Assembly: GCA_030761205.1 (NCBI GenBank)
Contig: JAULJL010000010.1
Location: 32,688,022-32,752,021 of the forward strand
DNA: 64,000 bases
Direction: 5' to 3'
Source of the DNA: Fremontodendron californicum
Taxonomy: Eukaryota > Streptophyta > Magnoliopsida > Malvales > Malvaceae
Part shown: positions 45,429-58,631 of the stretch, one piece after another
Position numbering within the stretch: position 1 is the first letter of the stretch
How the letters are laid out: every line of letters begins with the position of its first letter
Notes under the pieces: model-generated
The model's input: the letters and a program-made list of their open reading frames with translations, nothing else
The model's database searches: none
Told to the model about the DNA's origin: nothing
Position numbers and translations under genes: made by a program

Positions 45429-47094
45429 ATGGGAGAATGGGTCATTGGAGCATTCATCAACCTCTTTGGCAGTATTGCCATCAACTTTGGGACAAACCTT
45501 CTTAAATTAGGTCACAATGAGGTATGAAATTTGCAAAACTTTGTTTCCTTTCACCTTCCTGTCATGTTGATCAATTACTTTGTCAGATATATTAAGCATT
45601 CTTGACGTGTTTGGCAAGTCACAAAATCATCGTTGTATTTCTGTACATGTTCATGTTGCTGAATAAGCATTCAGCAACACAAGAAAAACATTCATAGATA
45701 CCCATATGCACAATTTATGGTGTTACTAATAGGCATGAGCATTGTAAACATCTTGCTTTCATGTTGAATTAGTTCTGAATTCCATTGATCTGATTGTTTT
45801 TCCAGTTCCTTAGATTCACAGCAAATATGTTTCTGGTTTTTTCCCTAGTATAGGGTGAAACATTATCAAATGTGAACATCAATGTCCTTTTGTTTCTATA
45901 CCTCATTATTCAGTAACTTGTCCATTCTTTGCTTTATGAGACAGCATGCGGGGATATCAACTATTTAGTGTGATAGCTCTAGTTTTCAATCTTAATACCA
46001 TTTTGCTTGTCTCATTGGGTCTACTTAAATTCACAGAGAGAAAGACATTCCACAATGGATGGTGAAGGAATAGCTGGAAAGATTCCATTGAAGCCTATCA
46101 TATACTTCCAAACTTGGAGAGTTGGTATATTTATACTCTTATGATGCTAAGTTGAATAAATGGGTGTTCATTTCTGCTATATTTGGAGTGACTTAATGTT
46201 AAAATATAATTATTCATTTCCAGGTATTCTTTTTTTCATTCTTGGAAATTGCCTGAACTTCATTTCCTTTGGTTATGCTGCTCAGGTCAGTAAACTCAGC
46301 CTTTGCTCTGAATAGGTTCAATTTCAACAAAATTGCATGTTAATTTTCCTCCATAAGGAAGCTCCAAGGTTAAGAAGCTACGTTAAATGTATTTAAACTA
46401 AATGTTGTGGTTGATGTATTAAGTTTTATCGTTAACCCTTTGTTGTTGATAAGTAGCTTTAGGAAGCTGGACAATATTACTTGTTTACTTTTTATTGTGA
46501 ACATTTGTTTTTCCACTGTGAAGCAACATGGTCAACCATTTGTGGGATAAAGGAAGTTTAGGTTTTAATTTTTTTTTTTTGTTACCATTGCACCTTTTGC
46601 ACGGTTGAACATTATTCTTGTCTTTTAATAACGTTGTATGTTTCTTTTCTAGCTTATTTCTTTTTCCTTTCTCACATTTTCCCTTTCTCTTCCTCCTTTG
46701 CAGTCACTTCTTGCAGCCTTGGGATCTGTTCAGTTTGTATCCAACATTGCATTTGCTTACTTTGTGTTAGACAAAATGGTTACCGTAAAGTATGTTTTAG
46801 TCTGAAGTGAGAGTTAAATTTTTGATAACTAGAAATGAGTCCGCACTTTTATTTCCCATAATATTGTCTCTAAGTCTGTCTCATTGACATTGATATTGCT
46901 TCCAGGGTACTAGTAGCCACTGCCTTTATAGTTCTTGGAAATTTTTTTCTTGTCGCCTTCGGCAACCACCAGTCTCCTGGTATCTGATCTCACTCGAGTT
47001 TTAGACTTGATTGTATTAGCTTTGAAATCCTGATTGCATCCTTTCCTCCTGACCATCAAAAAGACATACAACAATACATGCATATAAATGTGTT

Positions 47095-47181
<87 letters not shown>

Positions 47182-48072
47182 CTTATTTATAAACATTGAG
47201 AGAGAGAAACTCGTCCATATGCATGCATGGAGATGGAACTTTGGTTTTACTGGTTTTATAACAAAATTCATTGGTGGTTTCTGTTTCCTTCTCAGTTTAT
47301 ACACCGGAACAGTTGGCAGAGAAATACAGCAACATAACATTCCTTCTTTACTGTCTGATTTTGATCTTAGTTGTTGCATTACATCACTCTATCTACAGGT
47401 GAGATTTGGGAGCCAGCTATTTTAATTCAATGCTGTAGTTTAAGTGATCTTAGTTGTTGTATCCAACATAACATTGCATTTGCTTACTACATGTGTTTCA
47501 TTTTAGCCATTGGTTTAATTGATTGACATGCCTTAACATGCAAACATTCAGGAGAGGAGAACTTCTCCTGGCTCTTTCTGGGCAAGACCTCAGACCGTAT
47601 TGGAAGATGCTGTTTCCTTTTTCATATGCTGTAGTTTCAGGTGCTGTAGGATCATGCTCAGTGTTATTTGCAAAATCTCTGTAAGTTGGCTGTTTTAGAT
47701 GTCATTAGTCTTTCAAGTAAAGCTAGCATTGTGATTAATTCTAATGGTGAATTTCATGTTATCCAGCTCTAACCTTCTAAGGTTGGCGATGTCCAATGGT
47801 TACCAGTTGCACAGCTGGTTCACATACTCCATGATACTTTTATTTCTTAGTACAGCTGGATTTTGGGTAAGATTTATGGCAGAACTTGTATGTTATGCTT
47901 CTGCTATGAAAAGTGATTTTAGGAAACTTATACTGAGCTTTCCTACTGCAGATGGCAAGGTTGAATGAAGGGTTGTCACTCTTCGATGCAATCCTTATTG
48001 TTCCCATGTTTCAAATTGCTTGGACTTTCTTCTCCATTTGTACAGGATTTATATACTTCCAGGAATATCAGG

Positions 48073-48120
<48 letters not shown>

Positions 48121-49364
48121 ACAAATGCATATTATGTCAAGATTCTTGGTTCAAATCACCTCACTCCCTGCCCCCCATGAATTACTTTTCGGTGTAATAT
48201 ATCTTCAATGAAGTAAGATCATTTTGCTGAACTTGAAGAATTTCAATGCCTAGTTGTTCTGAGTAGATCCTAAATTATTGTTGTTTTTTAACTGCAGCTG
48301 CTTTTTGCAGCAATTGGTTACTGAACAGCCTACTGTAATCTTGCTTTCAAATAAGTAATTATCATTCATTAGAAAGAACTTAAGTGAAAATTGATGGCTT
48401 TTGTCCATTTGTCATATAGCAAAGCTGTAAAGCTAATCATGCAGGTAGTTGGCACAAGCCAGTATTCTTCAACTCTAGCCCCTACCTTCTGGATAATGGA
48501 ATTAGATGACCTCAAATGGTGTGTTTTGTTTAATAAAACAGGTGTTTGATGCACTGAGGACAACTATGTTCATGCTAGGAATGATGTCTGTCTTCATAGG
48601 CATTTCTTTATTGGCACCTGATGAATCAAGAGGTACTTAGATTGAGGAGTTATGTAATTCTCTGTATAGAGCTTTTAAAGGTGGGAACTTATACTGTTTT
48701 TCCCCCTCCTTTTAGGTGGTGAAGTAAAGGATAATTCTCATATAGATTCTGTTTTGTCTTCCAGCAATTCAACTGAAATTGACAGGTAAACAGTAGATTT
48801 CTTCTTGTTGTCAAATAACCTGTGATCCTTCATGGGTTGTAATAGATGAAAGCTGATGAAATGTTGACAAATTAACAAATTATTGTTATTTTTTTCGTTT
48901 ACCGTCATTTAGGATATAAGTGCCCACATGTAACCTTAATGTTGTCATTTTCCCGCGTAGGTTGATCGTGCCATCTGAAGATGCACAAAATAAAGAGAGA
49001 AAATCATTTACACAAGGAATGATGATTAAGGTCACAGATATGCTGTCCAAGGCAAAGGTACTGCAAATTGGTTTGCAGAACAAGATTATTTATGAACTCT
49101 AATTTAGTGCTAAAATTGATATTGGTATTCTGTTTGCAGACGACATGTTCGTTATCACTAGGTTTTGGAGAGGATTCCATTAATGCATCCGCAGTTCTTG
49201 TAATGCCTATGGTGTCATCAAAGATAACAGGCTTTAGAGGAAGTGGGTTTGATCGGAGTAGGATATTCTCCATGAGAAATTCTAGTTGGAGTAGGGTTTC
49301 AATGGATGAAGATAGTGCAAAGATGTTGAATGGAGGCACAGTGCACCCTCAAAGCCTGCGGTAG
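45429..49364 (+). CDS. NIPA8: NIPA-type magnesium transporter, 13 exons, intact
   Basis: Thirteen exons joined by GT-AG introns give one open frame of 445 residues: 45429-45521, 46037-46124, 46224-46285, 46704-46789, 46906-46979, 47296-47398, 47552-47680, 47767-47866, 47952-48071, 48542-48632, 48716-48785, 48961-49057 and 49140-49364. The protein starts MGEWVIGAFINLFGSIAINF and contains GNCLNFISFGYAAQ (residues 68-81), FVSNIAFAYFVLDKMVTVKV, SCSVLFAKSLSNLLRLAM and EGLSLFDAILIVPMFQIAWT, hallmarks of the NIPA/DUF803 family of multi-pass membrane magnesium transporters. Roughly nine hydrophobic segments can be counted, the last near residues 294-310, followed by a polar tail with ALVMPMVSSKITGFRG-like text near the end. 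Length and both ends agree with Arabidopsis NIPA8 as I remember it. No stop or frameshift was found, so this is the one host gene here likely to be active. Isoform number is by similarity only. Confidence 0.93.
47102..47178. repeat. NIPA8: compound (CT)n(AT)n microsatellite in intron 5
   Basis: About 30 bp of CT followed by about 46 bp of AT within the intron between exons 5 and 6. Likely highly variable in length. Confidence 0.95.
48077..48120. repeat. NIPA8: compound (CT)n(CA)n microsatellite in intron 9
   Basis: It begins five bases after the exon 9 donor (CAG|GTCTT) and runs CT about 14 times, then CA about 8 times. Its closeness to the splice site makes length changes potentially relevant to splicing. 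Confidence 0.95.
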
Positions 49365-52300
49365 GGATAGCAATGAGCATTGATCTTGATTCTTTTTCTT
49401 CTCATCCTTGTTGTTAGTAACACAGTAGCTTAGGGTTAATTTGTTCTTGTGCGAATTTGTTGAGCATATTCTTCCTCATAGAAGCATCACACTCCTATGT
49501 TACTACAATGTATAGTCTTGCTTTCTTGATTGAAAGGAAAGGACTGATTCTGGAGTCTGTAATTAAGAAAAAGCATACTGCTGGAGACTATGCCCTTGTC
49601 GGGCCGGGGTTATTTCAAAACAAAGTATTGAAGTTAGTATCTAGATATTTTTGTCATAACTAGTTCTTGCTTGCAGTTGCAGACATCTGAAAAAAAAAAA
49701 AAAAAAAAAAAAAGTCAAAATTTTAGGAATTGGCTTAAGCATCAAGACTTTTCAGCTATTATGCACTTAAGTGTTCCTTTCAGAGTTGCCATTTGTTTTC
49801 AGTTAGGCCCAAAAGCTTCATCAATCTAGCAATTTAGTACTGGGTATCTTGTAAAAGTTGTCCGAAGTATATCAAAACTTTTTTAATGGAATCCAGTTTC
49901 ATAGAACTAACCTTATGAAATAAGGGGGGAATAGAATAACAATTAAGTAGGATTGGAATACAGAAGAAATATGTATTACATAGTTTGATTCATTGAATGA
50001 AATAGAGGGAGAATATTATTGGCAATGTCCAATTTGATGATACATTAAAATTACACTATGACATATCATTTTTGTCTATGTGGCATGCCAAATGGGAAAC
50101 AAAATTCCAGCAAAAAAATCTAAATCATAATTTACTTAATTATTTCTAATTTAAATCAAATAATCCCAATTAAACACTTAACTTCTAGGAAAAAAAATTA
50201 GGGTTCATATTAATATCGATTTGGGAAATAAAATCCTTGCAAAAAATTCTTCTAGCTTCTCCTCCTTCTCTCACTAAAAAATAAATCTTAATTTTCTTTC
50301 TCTCTTTGTTTTTCCTTTTCAAGCCATGATCAATTTCTCTTCTCCCCTCTTCCACTCTCTCATATTCGACTCTCTCTCTCTAAACCTGTCATCGCTTATA
50401 ACCGTCATAATTTCTCTTCTCCCTTTTGCTGCCAACGACCTTCGTTTCTTTTTCTCTCTCTCTCTTTTCTTTTTTTTTTTTTTTTTTTCATTTTTTTCAT
50501 TTTTAACTCATTGCTAAGCAAGACAACAAATGCTTTCAATCCCTTCAACAACAATTACTTTGTTGTTTGCTCTATTATGAAAGGTAGCTAACTCCATCAA
50601 CTTATTTACTCTTATCTGATTTCTATTGCTATCCTTTAGATCTCACTTTCATTTTCCATAAACATGGTACTGATCTAATGCTGGTGATTTTATTTGCAAA
50701 TCCAAATACCCATCTCCTAGATTTGCATTTTTAAAGTGATTACAGTATTATTTTTGTAATTTGATTTTTTATGGATATTTTCTTGTTATTAATGACTACT
50801 TTGAAGTATTGTTTTATTTGCTTTGGAAATGGAAAATAGGCTCACAAAATAAATCCAATTGAAAAACTTATTTTTTGAAGGCATTCTTGTTGATTAAAAG
50901 AATCGAAATTGCAAATCGAAGTTTTCATTTTTTTTGGAAAAATTTAAAACCCTAAATTCTTGTTAATTAAAAGGATTTCTTGAATTAGGGGTTTAGGTTT
51001 TAGAATATAAATTTTTTATTTTTTGGATATAAATGAAAATAATATTTTATTTTTTTAAATATAAATGAAATTAATATATATTTTTAAATATTTGACAGAG
51101 TTTTTTTGTTGTGATTTTTCGAGTGCTAGATCAGATTAAGCAATTAAATGTCAGCATTCATTTTTGACAAATCAGGCGCGTTTCCTTCAAACTCATCTTT
51201 TAATTATCAAAAGTTCTTATTTGTCACAACTAGTAAAGGTTGAATCCTTAATAGACTCAAATAAAAGGTTTAACCATGATTCACTCAAATGGTAATAGGT
51301 TTGGTCCCAAATTGAGCATTTAGCCGAATATTATTACATTATTTGATTGGTTAAAATGATGTTAAGGAATAGGATAAAATGATTATTTTACCCTTGAATT
51401 AAATAAATAATTGATGGGCAAAAAATTAAACTTATTTTCTTAATTTCTTATAAACTAATATTAATATATAAAAAATATATAAATATATTATATTTAATAA
51501 TACATTATAAAATTACAATTATAATGAATTATTTTTAAAAATAAAATATAAAATTAATTATTTAAAATAATATTTTAAAAATAATTAATTATAAAATATT
51601 TAACATTTATTTTTCATAAGATATAAATACTTTTTTTTTTTTTTTTTTTTCATTTTCACTCTTCCTCTCTCTCTAAATTTCTCATTCTCTCGCTAAACCC
51701 CTCTCTATCTCTTAAACATTCATCATCTAATATATGCAGAAATACAAATTAGTAAACTCATTTACTTCACTTGGAATATGAATTCAAATCTCATATTGAA
51801 TGTTTTTAATTTTAAAACTAATTATCTCATATCACATACGAATGTTTTACTATTACAATTTGAAATCCTTTCAAATGTTTAGGTTAATACATTTAACTAT
51901 ATTCGGTTTATGATCATATAATTCATCTCTTATGAATTCATTAGGAAAATTATCTATCTTTAGTTCTAAGCAATCTCAATTAGGATCTTACATCTTAATT
52001 AGAATGCTTTTTACACTAAAAGCCTTCATAATCTCGTTTTAAATAATTAAGCGATGACTTATCTTATAAGTATTCTTAAGTCATATGAATAAGATCCTTT
52101 TGATTCATAGCAACAGAATCCAATGACTACATGTGACATAAACAACATTTGAAGTCATTTAAGCACAAAATTATTTCGTGATATTTATGGGTAAAAAGGA
52201 TTAAAGAGTATGCATAATCCTCATAAATCATGTCACACATTAATGTCTTAAGTTAAAAAAATGTCTCACCTAGCAGGCTAGCACATAAATAAGGTGCTCC

Positions 52301-53222
52301 TCATATTCATAGTTCACAATTCTTGAAGAGAAGCAAAATTTGAAGATTTCAAACCTCTCCAAAAGTCTCAAGAATCAAGCTTTGAAGAATTGAAGAAATT
52401 TTGAAAAATGTTGCATTTGGATTTCAAACAAATTCCAACAAGTTGCTCCTTAATCTTATCTGGATCCAAGAAAGAAGACAAGTTATGTTATCAAGTTGTC
52501 AAAGACCCTTGAAACAAATCTCGTATGTTCAAAATCAAATCATGAAGACCCTTTAAATACAAGTTGGAGAAAGAAGACTTGAAAACAATTGAAAAATGAG
52601 AATATTTGAAGAATCAAATTCTTCATAACTCCAACAATTACAGGAAGGAAGATCTGAAAGACAAAGTCTCTAAAATTCCAACAAACAAGTTCAATAAGAC
52701 CATTCGAAAAGAAAAAAAAAAAAGGATCTGAATAACCAGATTTTCCAGAGCTTCCACAAGTCCAAGAAGAAAGATTTAAAGATCAAAGTCTAAAAATTCA
52801 TGAATCCCTAAATTGGAACCAAAGTTACAAAAATTCCAAAATTGGATCAAATTCAAAAATCCAAAAATCCCTAAATTTTAAAATCAAATTCCGAGAATTT
52901 CTAAATTGAAACCAAATTTCAAAATCCAAAAATCCCTAATTTTTGGGACAAAATATCAAGCCTCCAAGAATCTTTAAATTTTGGATCCAAATTTATCTAA
53001 TTCAAGAATAAATCATCAAGACCCTTGAAATAGATTTTTTTTACTGAAAAAAAAAAGAATTAAATAATTTTTTATTTAAATTTTTTTTAAAATTGTACTT
53101 TACTTTTTTGACAAATTAAAATTATTATTTAATTTCAAATTTTATTATTTAATTTTGAGATACAAAATTTGTGTGTACACTTTTTTTTTGTACATTGTTT
53201 ACACTTTTCTTTGCAATAAACA
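49365..53222. other. 3' region of NIPA8-like gene and intergenic DNA
   Basis: The first few hundred bases should hold the 3'UTR; no single polyadenylation site stands out. A 24-base A run lies at 49690-49713. From 50000 to 53200 no gene was recognised: 50280-50510 is C/T-rich, 51400-51650 very AT-rich, and 52320-53060 is A-rich with recurring AAGACCCTTGAAA and CCAAAAATCCCTAAATT motifs, as in an old untranslated or LTR-type repeat. Confidence 0.5.
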
Positions 53223-53699
53223 TGTTACCACGTAGACAATGTCATGAAATTAGCAAGCAGGAAGAAAATGAAGCAAGGCAGCCTTAGGAAGCAGCTGAGG
53301 TTAGAGCCTAGTGGAGTCGAAGGTTAGCTAAGAGCTAAGGAGATGGAGCTGATAAAAGAAAAAAGAGTTGTTGCTGAGCTTAATGATACAGCTGGAGTAA
53401 TAGAAGCAATGAAGGAAAGAGCTAGTACAACTATTGGAGAAAGAGCTGGTACAGTTGGTACAGCTGTTGGAGTTGATGAGTCAGCAAAGGAATATTTCTA
53501 GAGTAATGTGGCAATATTGAATTCTGTTATGTAATTCTGTGTACCAGTGACATATATATAGTACCAGATTATACTGAAAAACATATATACGAAATATCAG
53601 AATTCTCTCCTTTCTCTCTCTCTCTCTCTCTCTCTTATCTTTCTCTCTCTTTTCTTTTGGAATTATTCTAAACAATTCACCAGTCACCAATCTATGACA
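53223..53699 (+). repeat. probable 5' LTR of the truncated gypsy element
   Basis: It runs from TGTTACCACGTAGAC to TCTATGACA, with a TATA-like TATATATAG at 53553-53561 and a CT microsatellite at 53612-53635. It is followed by TGGAACCAAAGCT (53704-53716), which resembles a methionine-tRNA primer site with changes. There is no second copy to confirm the limits. Confidence 0.5.
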
Positions 53700-53759
53700 A
53701 ATTGGAACCAAAGCTAGTAAACATCCATTTACACTGGCAAAACACAGAAAATGAAGAGA

Positions 53760-54760
53760 AATTGTAGAAAACACTAGACTTAACTCTCTGGAAGAACAGA
53801 TACAAAGCTTGCAGAACCAAATGGAGTCTATGAGGGTTGCAGAATCCTCTGTTCTAGCATGGTGGAATGAGCAAAGGAAAGGCATTGAGACCAAGTTAGC
53901 AGAGAACCAAACTTTTATGTTTCGAATGCTAGAGTTGAAGATCCAAAAGGCAGATTCTTCAGTGTAGCCAGAACCTGCAAACAACACCAATGGAATTAGT
54001 CTCCAACCTGACCCTACTGCTCAATCTAAGAAAGGAGGTAAGTAAATTGTTGAAGTTATGGTGATAGATGAGCATGGAAAGTATACATATAAGCCTAATC
54101 AACCTGGTATCTTAAATAAAAACCAACAAGGAACAACTAACTGTCAATTTCAAAACAGTGAGTTTGTTGAAGGGTCTAACTCTAATGCTAGTATCAATGA
54201 TTTTGCTCCTTGACCAAAAATTGAGCTACCTATGTTTGATGGGACTAATATTAGGGGTTGGATTAAGAAATGCCAAAAATACATTACTATTTTCTCTATT
54301 TTCGATCATAAAAAACTGGAGATAGCTTCGATGTACTTGGTGGGTAAGGCTGAAGTTTGGTTTGATGGTTATATTAAGCAAAAAGCTCATGTGTCTTGGC
54401 AAGATTTCACTATAGATCTGTGTCAAAGGTTTAGTGACAGAACCTACTCAGATGTTATTGAAGAGTTTAATAAGACAGTGCAAAAGACTTCTATAGAAAA
54501 ATATCAAGACTTCTAGAAAACTACTTTGTGTCTAGCTTTATCAGTGGACTTAAGGAAGAACTTAGAGCTAGAGTCAAGATAAATGAACCTGCCACCTTAG
54601 CCTCTGCATCTAGACAAGCAAAACTCCATGAACTGTCCTTGGAAATTGAAACCAATAAACACAAACAACATGTTAAACCTTACTCCTCCCAAATTTCTAG
54701 TACCTACCTTAAAAACACTTCAATACCAAAACCTACATACTAAACTCTACCCACTTCCAT
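53760..54760 (+). pseudogene. gypsy gag
   Basis: It begins with a coiled-coil-like segment (LNSLEEQIQSLQNQMESMRV, across a break), then PKIELPMFDGTNIRGWIKKC, EIASMYLVGKAEVWFDGYI and SWQDFTIDLCQRFSDRTYSD, the typical gag domain of plant gypsy elements. A TAG follows QDF at 54514-54516, and SFISGLKEELRARVKI and ASASRQAKLHELSLEIET follow in another frame. Several further stops occur. Non-functional. Confidence 0.9.
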
Positions 54761-54979
54761 TAGACCGATCCTTTATGAACAACGAAGGGCAAAAAACCTA
54801 TGTTTCAGATATGGTGACAAGTTCCTCCCAGGTTATAATAGTAGAAACAAACAACTGAATTATATTTCAGTAACTGACTAGAAATTGAAGTGGTAGAAGT
54901 TGTAGAAGAGCTGAATGACAGTGGTTAAATTGAGGAAAAGGAGCAAGACAACACTGAAAATGACCTTGAAATTTCTATG

Positions 54980-55398
54980 AATGCACTAATTGGCAGTGCA
55001 GACATAATACACTAAGAATACAAGAGAGTATTAAGGGTAAACCTTTGAGTGTTCTTATTGACAGTGGCAGCACACAATTTTTTGACTCCTAGATAGGCTA
55101 AAGAAGGGGTTGAGTTGGTTCATACTAGTCTATTAACTATTACTGTTGCTAATGGGGAGAAACTCTACAGCTCTACAAAATGTAGGCAATTGGATGGACC
55201 ATGGAAAGACACCAGTTCACTCATTATTTAATGGTCTTGCCTATGGAAGGTAGTGATATGGTACTTGGGGTCAATTGGATGCAAGTATACAGTCCATTAC
55301 TATGTGACTTCAATGCCATGACCTTAATATTCCAAAAGGGAGGTCAACAAGTTATTTTAAGAGGAGGATCTCATCATGCTAGCTTCAAGGTCATCACA
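54980..55398 (+). pseudogene. gypsy aspartic protease, partial
   Basis: The reading PLSVLIDSGSTQFF keeps the Asp-Ser-Gly active site; a stop follows at once. FTHYLMVLPMEGSDMVLGVN and WMQVYSPLLCDFNAMTLIFQ lie in the frame starting at 55201, the usual end of this protease. The frame then runs out into satellite sequence near 55398, so its last residues are not element-encoded. Confidence 0.85.
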
Positions 55399-57019
55399 AG
55401 TTTAATATCACACACTCGAGCTATTTAGATGCATAATTGACAAATATAAAACTTGTTCAAATTATTAAACTTGATTTGATGACTGTTGCATGGAGAAAAA
55501 AATTATAGTTTTTGTATATTAAGCATTTTTCGACCCTTTAAAAGGAAAAATGGTCAAACAAGCTTTATATATGTTCGTTATGCATTTAAATAGCTCGAGT
55601 GTGTCATATTAAACTTACTCAAATAGATAAACTTGATTTGTTAACTGTTGCATGAAAAAAAGTTAGTATTTTTGTGTATTAAGTACTTTTCGATATGTTA
55701 AAGCTCATAATGGTCAAACAAGTTTTATATTTGTCTGTTATGCTTCTAAATAGAGAATGTATGATATTAAACTTAATAAAATGTTTAAACTTGATTTGCT
55801 GACTGTTGCATGGAGAAAAAATTATATTTTTGTGTATTAAGAAATTTTCAATCCATTAAAATGAAAATGGTCAAACAAGTTTTATATGTTTTTGTTATGC
55901 ATTTAAATAGCTCGAATGTATGATATTAAATTTGTTCAAATGGTTAAACTTAATTTGATTACTGTCGCAAGTAGAAAAAGTTAGTGTTTTGTGAATTAAG
56001 CATTTTTTGATCCATTAAAGGGAAAAATGGTCAAACTAGTTTTATATTTGTTAGTGATGCATCTAAATAGATTGAGCGTGTAATACTAAACTTGATCAAA
56101 TGGTTAAATTTAATTTGATGACTCTTACATGGAGAAAAAATTAGTATTTTTGTGTCACTTTTCCACCCGTTAAAGGGTAAAATGGTCAAACAAGTTTTAT
56201 ACTTGTTTGTTATGCATCTAAATAGCTTGAGTGTGTGATATTAAACTTTCTCAAACACTTAAACTTGATTTGATTATTGTTGTATAGAAAAAGTTATTAT
56301 TTTTGTGAATTAAGCAATTTTTGACCCGTTAAAAGGAAAATGGTCAAACAAGTTTTTGATTTGTTTGTTATGCATCTAAATAGCTCGAGTGTGTGATATT
56401 AAACTTACTCAAATTGTGAAACTTGATTTGCTGATTGTTTCATGGAGAAAAAATTAGTATTTTTGTGTATTATACACTTTTTGACCCTTTAAAAGGATAA
56501 ATGGTCAAATAAGTTTTATATTTGTTTGTTACGCATCTAAATAGCTCGAGTGTGTTATATTAAACTTGTTCAAATGGTTAAACTTAATTTGATGACTGTT
56601 GCATGGAGAAAAATTTAGTATTTTTGTGTATTAAGCACTTTTCTTCCCGTTAAATGGCAAAATGGTCAAACAAGTTGTATATTTTTCGGTATTGCGTCTA
56701 AAATAGCTTGAGTGTGTGATATTAAAATTTCTCAAATGGTTAAACTTGAATTGATGACTGTTGCATGGAGAAAAAGTTAGTGTTTTTGTGTATTAAGCAT
56801 TTTTCTTCCCGTAAAAGGGCATAATGGTAAAACAAGTTTCTTCTTTGCAAGTTATGCATGTAAATAGCACGAGTGTGTGATATTAAATTTGTTCAAATGG
56901 TTAAACTTGATGTGATGACTGTTTCATGGAAAAAAAGATAGTGTTTTTGTGTATTAAGCACTTTTCAACAAGTTAAAGGAAAAAATAGTCAAAGAAGTTT
57001 TATTTTTATTTGTTATGCA
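55399..57019 (+). repeat. satellite array, segment 1 (about 160-bp monomer)
   Basis: Ten monomers recur every 154-164 bp; the marker ATGCATCTAAATAGCTCGAG and its variants fall near 55581, 55740, 55898, 56057, 56211, 56370, 56530, 56693, 56857 and 57017. The first 55 bp (55399-55453) are in the opposite orientation. Typical blocks are GTGTGATATTAAACTTGCTC, GACTGTTGCATGGAGAAAAA, GTGTATTAAGCACTTTTCGA and TGGTCAAACAAGTTTTATAT. No coding capacity. Confidence 0.95.
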
Positions 57020-58631
57020 TATACCTGTCAATTCTGACCTGAACCCGAAAATTCTGACCAACCCACCCGAATCCAAACCCGACCCAACCCTATTTGACCA
57101 GAAAAAGTCAACAACCCAAAACCGACCAACCTGAACCCGAAAATGAGCAGCACCGAAATGACTCGAATCCAGAATAACCCGAACCCGAAATGACCCGAAA
57201 CTGAAATGACCCGAACCCAAAATGACTCGAACAATTAACCCGAAATGACCTGAACTTAAATTAAGTATAGTTTTATTTTGAAAATATTAATTTAATAAGA
57301 ATAATACCTATAACATAAATTATTAATTTGTTTTAATTTTATAACTTATAATTACCATTTTGGAATGTGATAAAATATGCAATTATCTTTTGGAATGTAT
57401 AAATTGATCATAATCCTATATTTGTTATTTTTTCTATATGTAAAATAGTGTAATGACTATACATGTACAGTACAAAGTATAGTACAAAATCTATAATTAT
57501 ACTATTAATATATTATAATAGTTTTGTTATCATGTGATTAGTTTAAATTTTTTGAATTGCTATTATAATTTTAAAATATATTATATTAGTTGGAATGGAA
57601 TTGAATTCAAATTTTTAATCAATGCTGGGAGTAAAAACAAATAATTTTTTAATATAATACTATTAATATATTATATTTGTTTGAACTTGAACAAATATTA
57701 CATTAAAATTTGTATGAATAGTCTGACTTGTGAACAGATCTAGTTAAAGTAATTTACTCTCAATTTAGTTGAAAAAAATTAAAATTTTTACTTGAGAAAA
57801 AAAATTTGAATCCTTGTATTTTAAAATAAAAAAAATGCATTAATTATTGAATTAAACGTTCAATGATAATGTGTATTATATATATATATATATATTTTAA
57901 AATACATATAAAATAGATCACTTAAATGTGATTTATTATAACGATTTGTATACATTATAATAATACCTTATCATGTGATATATAATAAATCAATCTCTTA
58001 TCGTTAGCTAATTTAATTTCATAACATTTATTATTATATTTTTATTTTGTATAAGTTACACTTGATAATTAAACTTTTAAGTAAAATTCTTAAATCTAAT
58101 TTAATTTTAGTAGAAAATCATTTCATTTTCTAATATTGGTTCACTTGGTAAAACTTTTAGTACTAAGGGTTACTTGTTAAGGTTCGAACGTGTCAACAAA
58201 CATAAAATTATATATTTTCCAACTATCTAAATAGATTTATTTAACGATTTCAGATACACTATAATATCATATTTATTTTTAAATTTAATTTAATTTAATT
58301 TATTTTTATCTTTCAATAAAATTTTAATAAAATCTGATTCGATCAAATAATCTGTTTAAATTTAATTTGATTTGATTTTAAAATTAATAAATTGAATCCA
58401 ACATGACTCGAATCCAAATAACTCGAGTGTCAAACTCAAAATGACCCGAATCAGAATGACCCGAACTCGAATAACCCTAGTGTCAAACCCGAATAACCCA
58501 GACCCGAAATGACCTGAACCCGAGATGACCCGAACCCGAAATTACCCGAGCCAGAAGTGACTCGAACCCGAAACTGACCCAAAATTTTTAAGACCCGAAT
58601 TGACCTGATCCAAACCCAATTGATAGGTCTA
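57020..58631. mobile_element. non-autonomous hAT-like element in the satellite
   Basis: Termini TATACCTGTCAATT and AATTGATAGGTCTA are imperfect inverted repeats (12 of 14 match), with a perfect 8-bp duplication GTTATGCA (57012-57019 and 58632-58639). The 1.6-kb interior is AT-rich without genes, while both ends carry CCCGAA-rich subterminal repeats (about 57045-57250 and 58400-58610) in the same direction. The target is the ATGCAT block of a monomer. Confidence 0.9.

Larger units (their letters stand above)
53223..55398 (+). mobile_element. Ty3/gypsy element, 5' part, truncated at satellite
   Basis: A probable LTR is followed by a primer-binding-like sequence, a gypsy gag region and the start of an aspartic protease. 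Homology then stops at about 55398, where satellite sequence begins. RT, integrase and the 3' LTR are absent from the window. Either the element was cut by rearrangement with the array, or it inserted in the array and lost its right half. Confidence 0.8.
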
